This document shows positions 19,353-30,168 of a stretch of 64,000 bases of DNA, in pieces (within the stretch, counting starts at the first letter, position 1; each line of letters starts with the position of its first letter). Location of the stretch: the NCBI RefSeq assembly GCF_028416635.1, contig NZ_CP114013.1, positions 1-64,000 on the forward strand, in the 5' to 3' direction. The notes under the pieces were generated by a model. The model was not told the DNA's origin. It worked only from the letters and a program-made list of their open reading frames with translations, and made no database searches. The position numbers and the translations under genes were made by a program. Source of the stretch: Baekduia alba (GTDB lineage Bacteria; Actinomycetota; Thermoleophilia; Solirubrobacterales; Solirubrobacteraceae).

Positions 19353-20791
19353 ATGAACAAGCCGATCGGTCGCCTGTTCGTCGTCGCGCTGCTGATGTTC
19401 GGCGCGCTCCTGGTCTCGACGTCCTGGTGGACGGTGCTGCGCGCCGACGACCTCGACAAGAACCCGGACAACCGCCGCGCGCTCATCCGCGAGCAGAAGA
19501 TCCGGCGCGGCACGATCTTCGCCGCCGACGGGAGCGCGATCGCGCGCTCGACGCGCGACGAGGAGGGCGTCTACCACCGCGCCTACCCGCAGGGCAAGCG
19601 CTTCGGGCATCCCGTCGGGTACTCCTACGCCTCGCTCGGCCAGACCGAGGTCGAGAAGTACCGCAACGACGAGCTGTCCGGCAACAAGAACGCGATCACC
19701 ACCACGTTCGACCAGCTCATCGGGCACAAGCGCGAGGGCGACGACGTCCGGACCGCGCTGGATCCCAAGGCCCAGCAGCTGGCGCTGGACGGGATCGCCA
19801 AGGTCGGCAGCAGCGGCGCGGCCGTCGCGCTGGACCCGCGGACAGGCGCGGTCAAGGTGATGGCCTCGACGCCGACCTACGACCCCAACACGATCACCGA
19901 CAAGGGCGCGTTCAGCGCGGCCAGCACCGACAACGAGCACAAGCCGCTCGTCAACCGCGCCGTCCAGTTCGGCGCCGCGCCGGGCTCGACGTTCAAGGTC
20001 GTCACCGCGACCGCCGCGATCGACACCGGCCAGTTCTCGCCCGGGTCGATGGTGGACGGCGACAGCGGCCAGAAGTTCGCCAGCCGCCCGCTGGCGAACG
20101 ACTTCAACGAGAACTTCGGGCCGGTCGACCTCAAGACGGCGCTGGCCAAGTCGGTCAACACCGCGTTCGCGAACGTCGGCACGAAGCTCGGCGCGAGCAC
20201 GATGAAGGAGTACATGGAGCGCTTCGGGTTCGACCGCAAGCCGCAGCTCGACTACCCGCGCGACGAGATGTCGGCCTCGGTGGTCGCGCCGAGCCCGCCG
20301 GGCCACGCGGTCTCTCCGACGTCCAAGTACGTGGACCTCGGCCGCCTCTCGATCGGCCAGGGCGGGCTCCAGGCGACGCCGCTGCAGATGGCCGAGGTCG
20401 CCGCCGCCGTCGCCAACGACGGCAAGCTGATGAAGCCGCACATCGCCACGCGCGTCGTCGACCGCGACGGCCGGACGGTCGACACGATCGAGCCGTCGGT
20501 GCAGTCCGACGTCATGAAGTCGTCGACCGCCGCCGCCGTGACCGACATGATGGTGGGCGTGGTGCAGAACGGCACCGGCACGAACGCCCAGCTCCCGGGC
20601 ATCCAGGTCGCGGGCAAGACCGGCACGGCCGAGACGGAGTTCGGCAAGAAGATCAACGACGTGTGGTTCATCGGCTTCGCGCCCGCCGAGAACCCGCGGA
20701 TCGCGGTCGCCGTGACCGTGAAGGCCGTGACCGGCTTCGGCGGCGACTTCGCCGCGCCCATCGCCCGCGACATCATGCAAGAGCTGCTCAA

Positions 20792-20795
<4 letters not shown>
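19353..20795 (+). CDS. pbpA: Class B penicillin-binding protein PbpA
   Basis: Transpeptidase that crosslinks peptidoglycan as the partner of the adjacent SEDS polymerase. The 480-residue product has an N-terminal signal-anchor helix (about 7-26), a PBP dimerisation region (IRRGTIFAADGSAIARS) and the transpeptidase domain with SxxK in APGSTFK (Ser about 212), SVN (267-269, in AKSVNTAF) and KTG (about 422-424, in AGKTGTAE). All catalytic motifs are intact. The ATG at 19353 is 85 bp after rodA, a gap containing the dispersed repeat. Its stop overlaps the GTG of pknB (GTGA). Confidence 0.94.
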
Positions 20796-22722
<1,927 letters not shown>

Positions 22723-22726
<4 letters not shown>

Positions 22727-23691
22727 GGGTCGCGGTCCTCGGCGGCGGGCGCTCGTCGGAGCACGACGTCTCGCTCAACAGCGCCGCGACGGTGCGCCAA
22801 GGCCTGCTCGACGCCGGCCATGACGTCGTCTCGGTCGTCCTGGAGCGCGACGGCACCTGGCGCCACGAGGGCGAGGAGCTCGCCCTGCATCCGGGGCGCG
22901 GGCTGCTCGACGCCGACGTCGCGTTCCCGATCCTGCACGGGCCCTACGGCGAGGACGGCACGGTCCAGGGGCTGCTGGAGCTGCTCGACGTGCCGTACGT
23001 CGGCTCGGGCGTGATGGCCAGCGCCGTGTGCCTGGACAAGGTGGTGTTCAAGGAGCTGATGGGCGCCGCGGGGATCCCGCAGGTCGGCTACGCGCTCGTC
23101 GAGAGAGGCCAGGAGCGCCCGCCGCTCGAGCACCTCGGCTTCCCGCTGTGGGTCAAGCCGGCGCGGCTGGGCTCGTCGGTCGGGATCGTGCGCGTCGAGC
23201 AGGCGGACGACATCGACGCCGCGTTGGAGGAGGCCTTCTCCCACGACGACCGCGTGATCGTCGAGGCGTCGGCCGCCGGGCAGGAGATCGAGTCGTCCGT
23301 GCTGGGCGACACGCACGACGCGCGGGTGTCGCAGCCGGGCGAGATCGTCCTGCTCGGAGACGGCTGGTACGACTACGCCGCCAAGTACACCGAGGGCGGG
23401 ATGCGCCTCCAGTTCCCGGCCCGGATCTCGGAGACGGCGGTCGCGACGCTGCGCGCGATCGCGGCCCGCGCCTTCGCGGTCGCCGGCTGCAGCGGCCTGG
23501 CGCGCGCCGACTTCTTCGTCGACGGCGAGACCGTGCTGCTCAACGAGCTCAACACGCTCCCGGGCCAGACGCCGACCTCGGTCTACGGCGTCCTCTGGGC
23601 GCGCTCCGGCCTGGCCTACCCCGACGTGGTCGACGAGCTCTGCCGCATCGCCGTCGCGCGCTTCGAGCGCGAGCGCGCCCTACGCCATTAG
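22723..23691 (+). CDS. ddl: D-alanine--D-alanine ligase
   Basis: ATP-grasp enzyme making the D-Ala-D-Ala dipeptide for peptidoglycan precursors. The 322-residue product starts with MRVAVLGGGRSSEHDVSLNSA (the conserved N-terminal motif) and contains FPILHGPYGEDGTVQGLLELL, GSGVMASAVCLDK, KPARLGSSVGI and the metal- and ATP-binding C-terminus with LNELNTLPGQTPTS. ATG at 22723 overlaps the pknB stop (ATGA), so it is co-translated with the kinase that regulates the pathway. Its stop codon physically overlaps the stop codon of the convergent gene. Confidence 0.93.
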
Positions 23692-24560
23692 CCGCGCGGC
23701 AGCGCGCGGGCGGACGTGGCGATGTCCTTCCACGGATCGCCGCCGAGGTCGGCGAGGCGGCCCAGGACGGTCTTCAGCGTCCAGGCGTCGGGGCGCAGCG
23801 CGTCGTCGTCGAGCTCGTCCCAGGTCAGCGGCGTCGCGACCGGCGCGCCGGCGCGGGGGCGTGGGGCGTAGGGCGGCACGACGGTCTGGGCGTGGCCGTT
23901 GCGCGCGACGTCGAGGTAGATCCGGTCGTCGCGCTTGTTCTTGTAGAACTCGGTCGTCAGCGTCTCCGGCTGCTCCTGCGCCAGCTGCGCGGCGAAGGCG
24001 CGGACCCAGGACAGGACGGCCTCCGTCGTGCGCGTGCGCTTGAGCGGGACGACCACGTGGACGCCGCGCGAGCCGGTCACCATCGCGAACGGCTCCAGCC
24101 CGCGCGCCCGCAGCGCGTCGCCGGTCTGCCGCGCGGCCAGGCGCACCGCCGCGAAGTCCTCGTGGGAGGGATCGAGGTCGATCACCAGCCGGTCGGGCTT
24201 GTCGAGCAGGTCGGCCCGCGCGGTGAACACGTGCGGCGTCACGCAGCCCTGCTGGGCCAGCCACTGCAGGGTCGCGCGGTCGTTGGCGAGCACGTGGTGG
24301 ACCACTCCGCCTTTCTTCGGGACCTCGGCGGTCGCGACCCAGTCCGGCGCGCCCTTCGGGACCTCCTTCTGGAAGAAGCCGCCCTTGTCGACGTTCTCGC
24401 GGAAGCGCTGCAGCGAGACCGGGCGGTCCTTGACGTGGGGGACCATCACGTCGGCGACCGCGCCGAAGTAGTCATACAGGTCGCGCTTGGCGATCCCGTC
24501 GGCCGGCCACAGCAGCCGGTCGGGATGGGTCAGCTTGACCTCGCGCGGGCGCCCGCTCAC
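23688..24560 (-). CDS. Stand-alone LigD-type polymerase/primase domain protein
   Basis: Archaeo-eukaryotic primase-like polymerase of the LigD PolDom family, used in bacterial non-homologous end joining. The 290-residue product contains THPDRLLWP near the N-terminus, the catalytic aspartates of VIDLDPS (D128, D130), the nucleotide-binding GSRGVHVVVPL (163-173) and YLDVARNGHAQTVVPPY. There is no ligase or phosphoesterase domain, and no ku gene lies nearby in the window. The GTG at 24560 overlaps the upstream kinase stop by 4 bp. It converges on ddl with overlapping stop codons. Confidence 0.88.
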   Translation of the reverse strand: MSGRPREVKLTHPDRLLWPADGIAKRDLYDYFGAVADVMVPHVKDRPVSLQRFRENVDKGGFFQKEVPKGAPDWVATAEVPKKGGVVHHVLANDRATLQWLAQQGCVTPHVFTARADLLDKPDRLVIDLDPSHEDFAAVRLAARQTGDALRARGLEPFAMVTGSRGVHVVVPLKRTRTTEAVLSWVRAFAAQLAQEQPETLTTEFYKNKRDDRIYLDVARNGHAQTVVPPYAPRPRAGAPVATPLTWDELDDDALRPDAWTLKTVLGRLADLGGDPWKDIATSARALPRG

Positions 24561-26062
24561 GAGAGGAGCACGACCTCCGAGATCGACGCCTGCCCGGACG
24601 GCGGCAGCTTCGTGATCCAGATCAGGTAGTAGCGGAACTTCTGCCCGGCGGTGTCGAGCTGGATCGACAGCTTCTTCTTGTCGGCCGTGAACGTCGTGCC
24701 GAGGTCCTTCCAGCCGCTCAGGTCCTTGGCCGACGGGTCGACGCTGTTGGCCACGTAGATCTTGCCCGACCAGCCCGTCGTCGCCGTGCGGATGTCGAGC
24801 TGCTTGGCGACCACGCCCGGCTTGGCGTCGAGGTACAGGCCGACCCCGGGCTTGTCGGACGGGAAGACGCCGCCCTGGTAGCGCTCGGTCGTCCACGACG
24901 TGCCCGGGTCGTCGTCGAGCACGCGCCCGACGTCCTGGCTGTGCTCGTCCTCGTCGCCGTAGGGATCGAAGTCGTGCGCGCGCGACTGGCCGAGCGAGAC
25001 GGGCTGCAGGCCGGTCGCCGTCGGCGTCTTCACGATCGGCCGCTGGGCCGTGCCGCGCTCGGTGCGGTCGGCGAGCAGCAGGACGGCCGCGACCACGACC
25101 GCCGCGATCACCACGAGGGCGAGGACCAGCCGCACCGGATGCGTCACGCGGGTCGGCAGCCGGCGCCGCGTCGTCGGCGGCAGCGTGCGCAGGACGGCCG
25201 TCACCTCGCCCGTCGACTGCCCGGAACGCTGCGTCTCGTAGGCCAGGACCTGCTCGAGGTCGGCGATCAGCTCCGCGTCGGTCGCGTAGCGCCGCTCGGT
25301 CTCCTTCGCGGTCGCGCGGTCCAGGACGGCCGCCAGCGCCGAGGAGACCTCCGGGCGGCGCAGCTGCACGTCGGGCAGCTGCTCGCGCACGTGCTTCATC
25401 GCGACGGCGACCTGGTTGTCGCCCTTGAACGGCACGTCGCCGGTGAGCATCTCGAACAGCACGATGCCCAAGGAGTACAGGTCGCTCTGGCCGGTGACGT
25501 GGTGGCCGAGCGCCTGCTCGGGCGACACGTAGTCGGTGGTGCCCAGGACGCGGCCGTCGGCGGTCAGCCCCTCCTGGTCGAGCGTGCGCGCGATCCCGAA
25601 GTCGGTGACCTTGGCCGAGCCCTCCTCGTCGACGAGGACGTTCTGGGGCTTGACGTCGCGGTGGACGATCCCGCGGTCGTGCGCGACGCCGAGCGCCCGC
25701 GCGATCTCGATCGCGTAGGCGATCGACTCCTGGATCGGCAGGCGCCCGAAGCGCCGGATCCGGTCCTTCAACGTCTCGCCCTCGACGTACTCGAAGACGA
25801 TGTACGGCGTGTTGTCGTCCTCGCCGGCGTCGATGACCGTGACGATGTGCGGATGGTTGAGCTGCGCGACCGCGCGCGCCTCGCGCCGGAAGCGCTCGAG
25901 CTGATCGCCGTCGGAGGCGATCTCGCGGTGCATGAGCTTGATCGCGACCTGGCGCTCGAGGACCGTGTCGAAGGCGCGGTAGACCGTCGACATCCCGCCC
26001 GCGCCGATCTGCGCGTCGAGCCGATAGCGACCGTTGAGGAGCGTGCCGACCTGCGAGCTCAC
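24557..26062 (-). CDS. Ser/Thr protein kinase with discoidin-like exterior domain
   Basis: Third Hanks-type kinase in the window, 501 residues. Kinase domain at about 10-275: G-loop IGAGGMSTV (19-27), K42, HRD 134-136, DFG 154-156, activation loop LTADGRVLGTTDYVSPEQ. One transmembrane helix (about 310-331) follows a basic juxtamembrane segment. The exterior C-terminus (about 360-501) has LDDDPGTSWTTERYQGG, VGLYLDAKPGVVAKQLDIRT and YYLIWITKL, a pattern typical of the discoidin/F5-8C-like domain appended to many actinobacterial kinases, and possibly carbohydrate-binding. GTG start at 26062. It overlaps the LigD-like gene by 4 bp. Confidence 0.88.
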   Translation of the reverse strand: MSSQVGTLLNGRYRLDAQIGAGGMSTVYRAFDTVLERQVAIKLMHREIASDGDQLERFRREARAVAQLNHPHIVTVIDAGEDDNTPYIVFEYVEGETLKDRIRRFGRLPIQESIAYAIEIARALGVAHDRGIVHRDVKPQNVLVDEEGSAKVTDFGIARTLDQEGLTADGRVLGTTDYVSPEQALGHHVTGQSDLYSLGIVLFEMLTGDVPFKGDNQVAVAMKHVREQLPDVQLRRPEVSSALAAVLDRATAKETERRYATDAELIADLEQVLAYETQRSGQSTGEVTAVLRTLPPTTRRRLPTRVTHPVRLVLALVVIAAVVVAAVLLLADRTERGTAQRPIVKTPTATGLQPVSLGQSRAHDFDPYGDEDEHSQDVGRVLDDDPGTSWTTERYQGGVFPSDKPGVGLYLDAKPGVVAKQLDIRTATTGWSGKIYVANSVDPSAKDLSGWKDLGTTFTADKKKLSIQLDTAGQKFRYYLIWITKLPPSGQASISEVVLLS

Positions 26063-26153
26063 GCGTCTATTGTGCCCGTGCTCCGAACCATCCAGGCTGA
26101 GTTCGCCGACCGGGCGCCGATCACCTACGTCCGCGCGGGCAATTAACGACGCC

Positions 26154-26175
26154 GAGCCGCCCCGGAGGGCGGCTC
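26154..26175 (-). terminator. Terminator-like hairpin downstream of fliC
   Basis: GAGCCGCCC, a four-base loop, then GGGCGGCTC gives a perfect 9-bp stem 44 bp beyond the flagellin stop on the minus strand. It is followed on that strand by a short T-containing stretch (CGTCGTTAATT). This would separate flagellin transcription from the downstream kinase gene. The 156-bp gap 26063-26218 holds nothing else evident. Confidence 0.65.
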
Positions 26176-26218
26176 GAAGCCGGACAGAGAGCTTCCGGAC
26201 GCTGCTGCGTCCCGGGCG

Positions 26219-27025
26219 CTACCCGAGGAGCTTCAGGACGGACTGCGGGGACTGGTTGGCCTGCGCCAACATCGCGGTGCCGGCCTGCTGCAGGACCTGC
26301 ATCTTGGTCAGGTTCACCATCTCCTCGGCCATGTCGACGTCGCGGATGCGCGACTCGGCCGAGGTGAGGTTCTCCTGGTAGGCGGCCGAGACCGACAGCG
26401 TGTGGTCGAGGCGGTTCTGGACCGCGCCCATCTGGCCGCGGGCGGTCGAGACGGCGGTGATCGCCGTGTCGATCTCGGAGATGTCCGAGTTGTTGGCCGC
26501 CGTCAGGCTGGCGTAGGACGTGCCGACGGCCGACGACAGGTTCAGGAACGTGATCCCGATCTGCTCGCCGTCGTTGGCGCCGACCTGGAACGACACGGTG
26601 GCGGTGCCGTCGAGCAGGTGGATGCCGTTGAACTGGGCCTGCGTGCCGATGCGGTCGATCTCGGACGAGAGCTGGTTGACCTCGTTCTGGATGGCCGTGC
26701 GGGCGTTGTTGTCGAGCGAGCCGTTCTTGTACTGCACGGCGAGCTCACGCACGCGCTGCAGCATCGAGTGGACCTCGTCCAGGTTGCCTTCCGCCGTCTG
26801 GACCATCGAGACGCCGTCCTGGATGTTCTTCTGAGCCTGCCCGAGGCCACGGATCTGCGAGCGCATGGACTCGGAGATGCCGAGACCAGCGGCGTCGTCA
26901 GCGGCACGGTTGATGCGGTAGCCCGACGAGAGCTTTTCCATCGACGCGGAGATCTTGGCGGTGTTCGCCTGCAGATTCCGAGTCGCATTCATGGCCTCGA
27001 CGTTGTGGGTGATGCGAAGGGACAT
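26219..27025 (-). CDS. fliC: Flagellin
   Basis: Filament subunit, 268 residues. The N-terminal D0/D1 region is canonical (SLRITHNVEAMNATRNLQ, then SSGYRINRAADDAAGL), as is the C-terminus (ESRIRDVDMAEEMVNLTKMQVLQQAGTAMLAQANQ). Only about 60 residues separate the two conserved halves, so the hypervariable D2/D3 domains are absent and the filament should be thin and smooth. The short central part has several Ser/Thr residues (LNLSSAVGTSYASLTAANNS) that could be glycosylated. It is the last gene of the flgG-flgJ-flgN-flgK-flgL-fliW-csrA-fliC series. Its RBS is embedded in a CsrA-like target; no sigma-28 promoter is seen directly ahead of it. Confidence 0.97.
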   Translation of the reverse strand: MSLRITHNVEAMNATRNLQANTAKISASMEKLSSGYRINRAADDAAGLGISESMRSQIRGLGQAQKNIQDGVSMVQTAEGNLDEVHSMLQRVRELAVQYKNGSLDNNARTAIQNEVNQLSSEIDRIGTQAQFNGIHLLDGTATVSFQVGANDGEQIGITFLNLSSAVGTSYASLTAANNSDISEIDTAITAVSTARGQMGAVQNRLDHTLSVSAAYQENLTSAESRIRDVDMAEEMVNLTKMQVLQQAGTAMLAQANQSPQSVLKLLG

Positions 27026-27040
27026 CCTTTGTCCTTTCCT
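27020..27040 (-). promoter_or_regulatory. Putative CsrA binding site over the fliC ribosome-binding site
   Basis: Read on the minus strand, the leader contains three AGGA motifs (27037-27040, 27032-27035, 27025-27028), the last touching the ATG. The segment GGACA-AAGGA-TGTCC (27020-27034) folds into a 5-bp stem with AAGGA as the loop. It closely resembles the CsrA SELEX consensus RUACARGGAUGU, with one extra A. CsrA bound here would cover the Shine-Dalgarno and start codon. In Bacillus, CsrA represses flagellin (hag) in exactly this way and FliW relieves it; both genes lie directly upstream here. Confidence 0.75.
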
Positions 27041-27069
27041 GAGCTTGGAGGGAGTGGTGCTTGGGAGGA

Positions 27070-27092
27070 CCTAGTCGCCGGGTGGCGCTAGG
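27070..27092 (-). other. Hairpin between csrA and fliC
   Basis: CCTAG and CGCC pair with GGCG and CTAGG around a GGGT loop, with one bulged base. The stem includes the csrA stop codon and lies 45 bp before the fliC start. It may be a processing or stability element that lets fliC mRNA accumulate separately from the upstream operon; it has no T tract. Confidence 0.4.
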
Positions 27093-27321
27093 ACTTCTTG
27101 CTGGGCGCCGGGACGTCGTCCGGAAGCTGGTCGACGTCAGACGCTGCGGCGGCCTTGTTCTCCGCCTGGACGGCTGCCCAGATCTCCTCCCGATACACCG
27201 GGATGGACTTCGGGGCGGCAATGCCGATGCGCACGCTGGAACCGCTGACCTCGATCACTTCGACCACGACGTCGTCGCCGACCATGATCTTCTCGCCGGG
27301 ACGGCGGGTGATGATGAGCAT
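27088..27321 (-). CDS. csrA: Translational regulator CsrA
   Basis: Dimeric RNA-binding repressor, 77 residues. The core is fully recognisable: [45 protein letters not shown], including the RNA-contacting strand 1 (LIITRR) and the conserved Arg of PVYREE. A polar tail of about 20 residues follows. It sits between fliW and fliC in the Bacillus order, so the expected target is flagellin mRNA. Its own leader (AAGGAGGAATCC, with repeated GGAATCC) also has several GGA motifs, so autoregulation is possible. RBS AGGAGG, 10 bp before the ATG. Confidence 0.96.
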   Translation of the reverse strand: MLIITRRPGEKIMVGDDVVVEVIEVSGSSVRIGIAAPKSIPVYREEIWAAVQAENKAAAASDVDQLPDDVPAPSKKS

Positions 27322-27373
27322 GAGAGGGATTCCTCCTTGGATTCCGGATCAGAGGTACGAGCGTACGGGAGGG

Positions 27374-27826
27374 TTACGCGGCCTTCGTCGACGGCTCCTC
27401 CTGGAGCCCGGCGAAGAGCGGCGCGCGGACGGGAGCGTCCGGAGCCTGGTTGATGACCTGGTGGCCCTGGTTGCCCACCACGAGGATCGGCGCGCGAAGG
27501 TTCGCGCAGAAGTCCTCGAGTGCGGCGGCGGACCGGACCGTCACGTAGACCATCGCGTCCTCGGGGGTCTTGACCCCGATGCGCTCGGCCTCGTCGTCGG
27601 CCAGCTCCAGCTCGTAGCCCTCGAAGAACCGCCACGGGTTGGTGACGGGGATCGCGAGCTCCGGATCGTCCATCGAGTGCAGCCAGACGAACGCCGACTC
27701 CTCGCTACGCGCGAGGAGGGCGAACTTCCGCCCGCCCAGGCCGATCAGGCCGGAAGGGAAGTCGAGCACGGCCTCAGCGGGGATCTGAAGCTCCCCGAAG
27801 CGGCTCGACTGAAGCGTCACTGCCAT
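27374..27826 (-). CDS. fliW: Flagellar assembly factor FliW
   Basis: Protein antagonist of CsrA that also binds flagellin, closing a homeostatic loop on flagellin synthesis. The 150-residue product has the family pattern SSRFGELQIPAEAVLDFPSGLIGL, FALLARSEESAFVWLHSMDDPELAIPVTNPWRFFEGYELEL and the C-terminal NLRAPILVVGNQGHQVI. The ATG at 27826 has a good RBS (GGAGG, 10 bp away). An alternative ATG at 27871 overlaps the flgL stop (ATGA) and would add 15 residues with no family similarity. csrA begins 52 bp downstream. Confidence 0.94.
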   Translation of the reverse strand: MAVTLQSSRFGELQIPAEAVLDFPSGLIGLGGRKFALLARSEESAFVWLHSMDDPELAIPVTNPWRFFEGYELELADDEAERIGVKTPEDAMVYVTVRSAAALEDFCANLRAPILVVGNQGHQVINQAPDAPVRAPLFAGLQEEPSTKAA

Positions 27827-27867
27827 GTGTGAGTCGCCTCCATTGTTGGGGTTGTTCAGTCCGGTGC

Positions 27868-28818
27868 TCATGAGAGGAACTGGAGCAGGGACGGCTGGAT
27901 GATCTGCGCGCCGACCTTCAGGGAGGCCTGATAGGCGGCAGACTGCGTGGAGAAGTCCGTGATGGCCTGGGCCATGTCGACGCCGGTGAGGTCGTCGATG
28001 CTGGTCTTGGCCCCGTCCTCGAGGTCTTCGAGGCGGCTGGTGGCGGCGGTCGCGCGGTTGGACATCGCGCCGATCGCCGAGGTCGCGTTGCTGACCGCGA
28101 TGCGGTTGTTCTCGAGCGCCGTCAGGTCGCTGGAGCCCAGGGCCTGCACGTCGGCGGTGGTGCCGCCGCGCAGGTGGGCGGCGAGCTGGGTCAGCGCGTC
28201 GAGGACGCGGCCGTCGCCCGAGGCGCTGCCGTTGCCGAGCACCGACTGGGCCGTCAGCGGCTCCGACGTCCCGCCGAGCGCCGCGAAGCTGGGGTTGTTC
28301 TGCAGCGCCGTGCCGGCGCCCCCGTCGCGCACCACCGCGCCGGTGTCGCCCTGGTAGGCGTCGCCGGTGGCGGTCGAGTACGGCGGGGTGTCGCTCTTGG
28401 TGCCCGAGAAGATGTAGTCGCTGCCGACCTTCGCGTTCAGCGACTCCTTGGCCGCCTTGATCAGCTGGTCGACCTCGTTGGCCAGCGCGTTGCGGTCCGA
28501 CTGGCTGTAGGAGCCGTTGGCGCCGGTGGTCGCGATCTCCTTGGCGCGCGCCAGGACGTCGGTGACGCCGCTGATGCTCGCCTCGGCCTGGTTGAGCCAG
28601 GTCTGGCTCGTCGCGACGCTCTTCTGCGCGGACTGGATGCCCTCCAGCTGGGACAGGCGCATGCGCTCCTGCGACGAGGCGGTCGGGTCGTCGGACGGGT
28701 TGTTGACGCGGCGGCCGGTGGAGATCGACAGCTGCGTGTTGGCCAGCTGGGCGTACTGCGACTGGAGGTCGGAGATGACCCGGTCGCTGACCATGTTGTT
28801 GGTGATGCGCATGGACAT
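27868..28818 (-). CDS. flgL: Flagellar hook-associated protein 3 (FlgL)
   Basis: Hook-filament junction protein, 316 residues. It has flagellin-like termini: N-terminal RITNNMVSDRVISDLQSQYAQLANTQLSISTGRRVNNPSDDP and C-terminal DLTGVDMAQAITDFSTQSAAYQASLKVGAQIIQPSLLQFL. Both are diagnostic of FlgL rather than flagellin. The start could be the first ATG (28818) or the second, two codons later (MRIT). It lies 3 bp after flgK, so the two are co-transcribed. Confidence 0.93.
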   Translation of the reverse strand: MSMRITNNMVSDRVISDLQSQYAQLANTQLSISTGRRVNNPSDDPTASSQERMRLSQLEGIQSAQKSVATSQTWLNQAEASISGVTDVLARAKEIATTGANGSYSQSDRNALANEVDQLIKAAKESLNAKVGSDYIFSGTKSDTPPYSTATGDAYQGDTGAVVRDGGAGTALQNNPSFAALGGTSEPLTAQSVLGNGSASGDGRVLDALTQLAAHLRGGTTADVQALGSSDLTALENNRIAVSNATSAIGAMSNRATAATSRLEDLEDGAKTSIDDLTGVDMAQAITDFSTQSAAYQASLKVGAQIIQPSLLQFLS

Positions 28819-28821
28819 GAC

Positions 28822-30162
28822 CTACAGGCCCACCCGTCCGGTCGAGTTGATCAGCTGGTTGAGCAGGTCGTCCATGGTGGTCAGCGCGCGCGCCGCGGCC
28901 TGGTAGCCGCGCTGGAAGCGGATCATGTTGGACATCTCCTCGTCCATCGAGACGCCGGAGACCGACTGGCGCTGCGCGGTGATCGAGCCGAGCACGCTCG
29001 TCGCGGTCGTGTTGGCGTTCGTGGCGGCCTGGACGTCGGAGCCGATCGTCTGGACCAGGCCGGCGTAGGACTGGTCGACGGTGCCGCCGCGCAGCCGGGC
29101 GAGCGCGCTGGCGACGCTGTTGTCGCCGACCGGGGCGCCGGCGGCGCCCGCGGTCACGGTGCTCGACGTCGCGACGACCGCGATGTCGTTGGCGCCGGTG
29201 CCGGAGAAGATGGGGGAGGAGGTGAGCGAGTTGACGCTCGACATCAGCGACGCGGCCATCGTCGCCAGCGTGGTGCGGTAGCCCGCGGCCTTGGTCGCGA
29301 CGTCCTGGAGGCCCTGGAGCTGGCCGCCCGGCGTGGCCGACAGCGTCGCCGCCGTCGGCATCGTCGCCGTGGTCTGCGCGACCAGCGGGGTCGAGGCGCC
29401 GCCGAAGCTCACCTGGATCATGCCCGGGTAGGCGGGGTTGCCGTCGGCGCCGACCGTCGGGTCGGCGGTGACCGACACCTGGCCGTACTGCGACAGCTGG
29501 TCGAGCAGCAGGTCGCGGCGGTCCAGCAGGTCGTTGGGCGCCATGCCCTGGCCCATGGCCTGGTTGATCTGCGAGTTCAGCGACGCGAGCTCGTCGGCGA
29601 TCGGCTTGATCGGGCCGGCCGCGCCGAGCATGTCGGTGACGTCGCTGGTCGCCTGGGTGCCCGCCGATGCGATGTCGGAGTCCAGCGAGTTGAACCGCTG
29701 CGCGAGCGTCTGGGCGGCGCCCACGACGCCGGCCTTGGCCGCGGCGTCGCTGGGGTTGGCGGCCAGCGTGTCCCACGAGCTCCAGAACTTGTCGAGGAGC
29801 TTGCCGAGGTCGCCGCTGCTGTTGGTGGCGAGGTCGGACTGGATCAGGCCGAGGCGCTTGGCCTCGACGTCGGACTCGCCGGCGGCCATGTTCTGCGTGC
29901 GGTACTGGAGGTCAAGGAAGTCGTCGCGCAGGCGCCGGTAGGTCAGGACCTCGACGCCGGTGCCCAACTGAGCGCTCGTGCCGTCGGCCTTCGCGCCGGC
30001 GCCGACGCGCAGCGTCGGGGAGGACGAGAAGACGGCCTCCTGGCGGGAGTAGCCAGGGGTCTCGACGTTGGCGATGTTGTGCGCGATGGTGTCCAGCGCG
30101 GCCTGCTGCGCCTGGACGCCACGCAGCGCCGTGTTGAGACCGGTGAAGGCGGGGATCGACAT
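28822..30162 (-). CDS. flgK: Flagellar hook-associated protein 1 (FlgK)
   Basis: First junction protein on the hook, 446 residues. The N-terminus SIPAFTGLNTALRGVQAQQAALDTIAHNIANVETPGYSRQEA holds the rod/hook family motif (ANVETPGY). The central region is FlgK-specific (LLDKFWSSWDTLAANPSD, DLLDRRDLLLDQLSQY), and the C-terminus SGVSMDEEMSNMIRFQRGYQAAARALTTMDDLLNQLINSTGRVGL is canonical. It lies 6 bp after flgN and 3 bp before flgL. Confidence 0.95.
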   Translation of the reverse strand: MSIPAFTGLNTALRGVQAQQAALDTIAHNIANVETPGYSRQEAVFSSSPTLRVGAGAKADGTSAQLGTGVEVLTYRRLRDDFLDLQYRTQNMAAGESDVEAKRLGLIQSDLATNSSGDLGKLLDKFWSSWDTLAANPSDAAAKAGVVGAAQTLAQRFNSLDSDIASAGTQATSDVTDMLGAAGPIKPIADELASLNSQINQAMGQGMAPNDLLDRRDLLLDQLSQYGQVSVTADPTVGADGNPAYPGMIQVSFGGASTPLVAQTTATMPTAATLSATPGGQLQGLQDVATKAAGYRTTLATMAASLMSSVNSLTSSPIFSGTGANDIAVVATSSTVTAGAAGAPVGDNSVASALARLRGGTVDQSYAGLVQTIGSDVQAATNANTTATSVLGSITAQRQSVSGVSMDEEMSNMIRFQRGYQAAARALTTMDDLLNQLINSTGRVGL

Positions 30163-30168
30163 GGTGGC

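Noticed and set aside
26219..27400. Sigma-28 promoter directly ahead of csrA or fliC
   Set aside because: No TCAAG-N11-GCCGA match was found on the minus strand in the fliW-csrA or csrA-fliC gaps; fliC expression presumably comes from the upstream operon or an unrecognised promoter.
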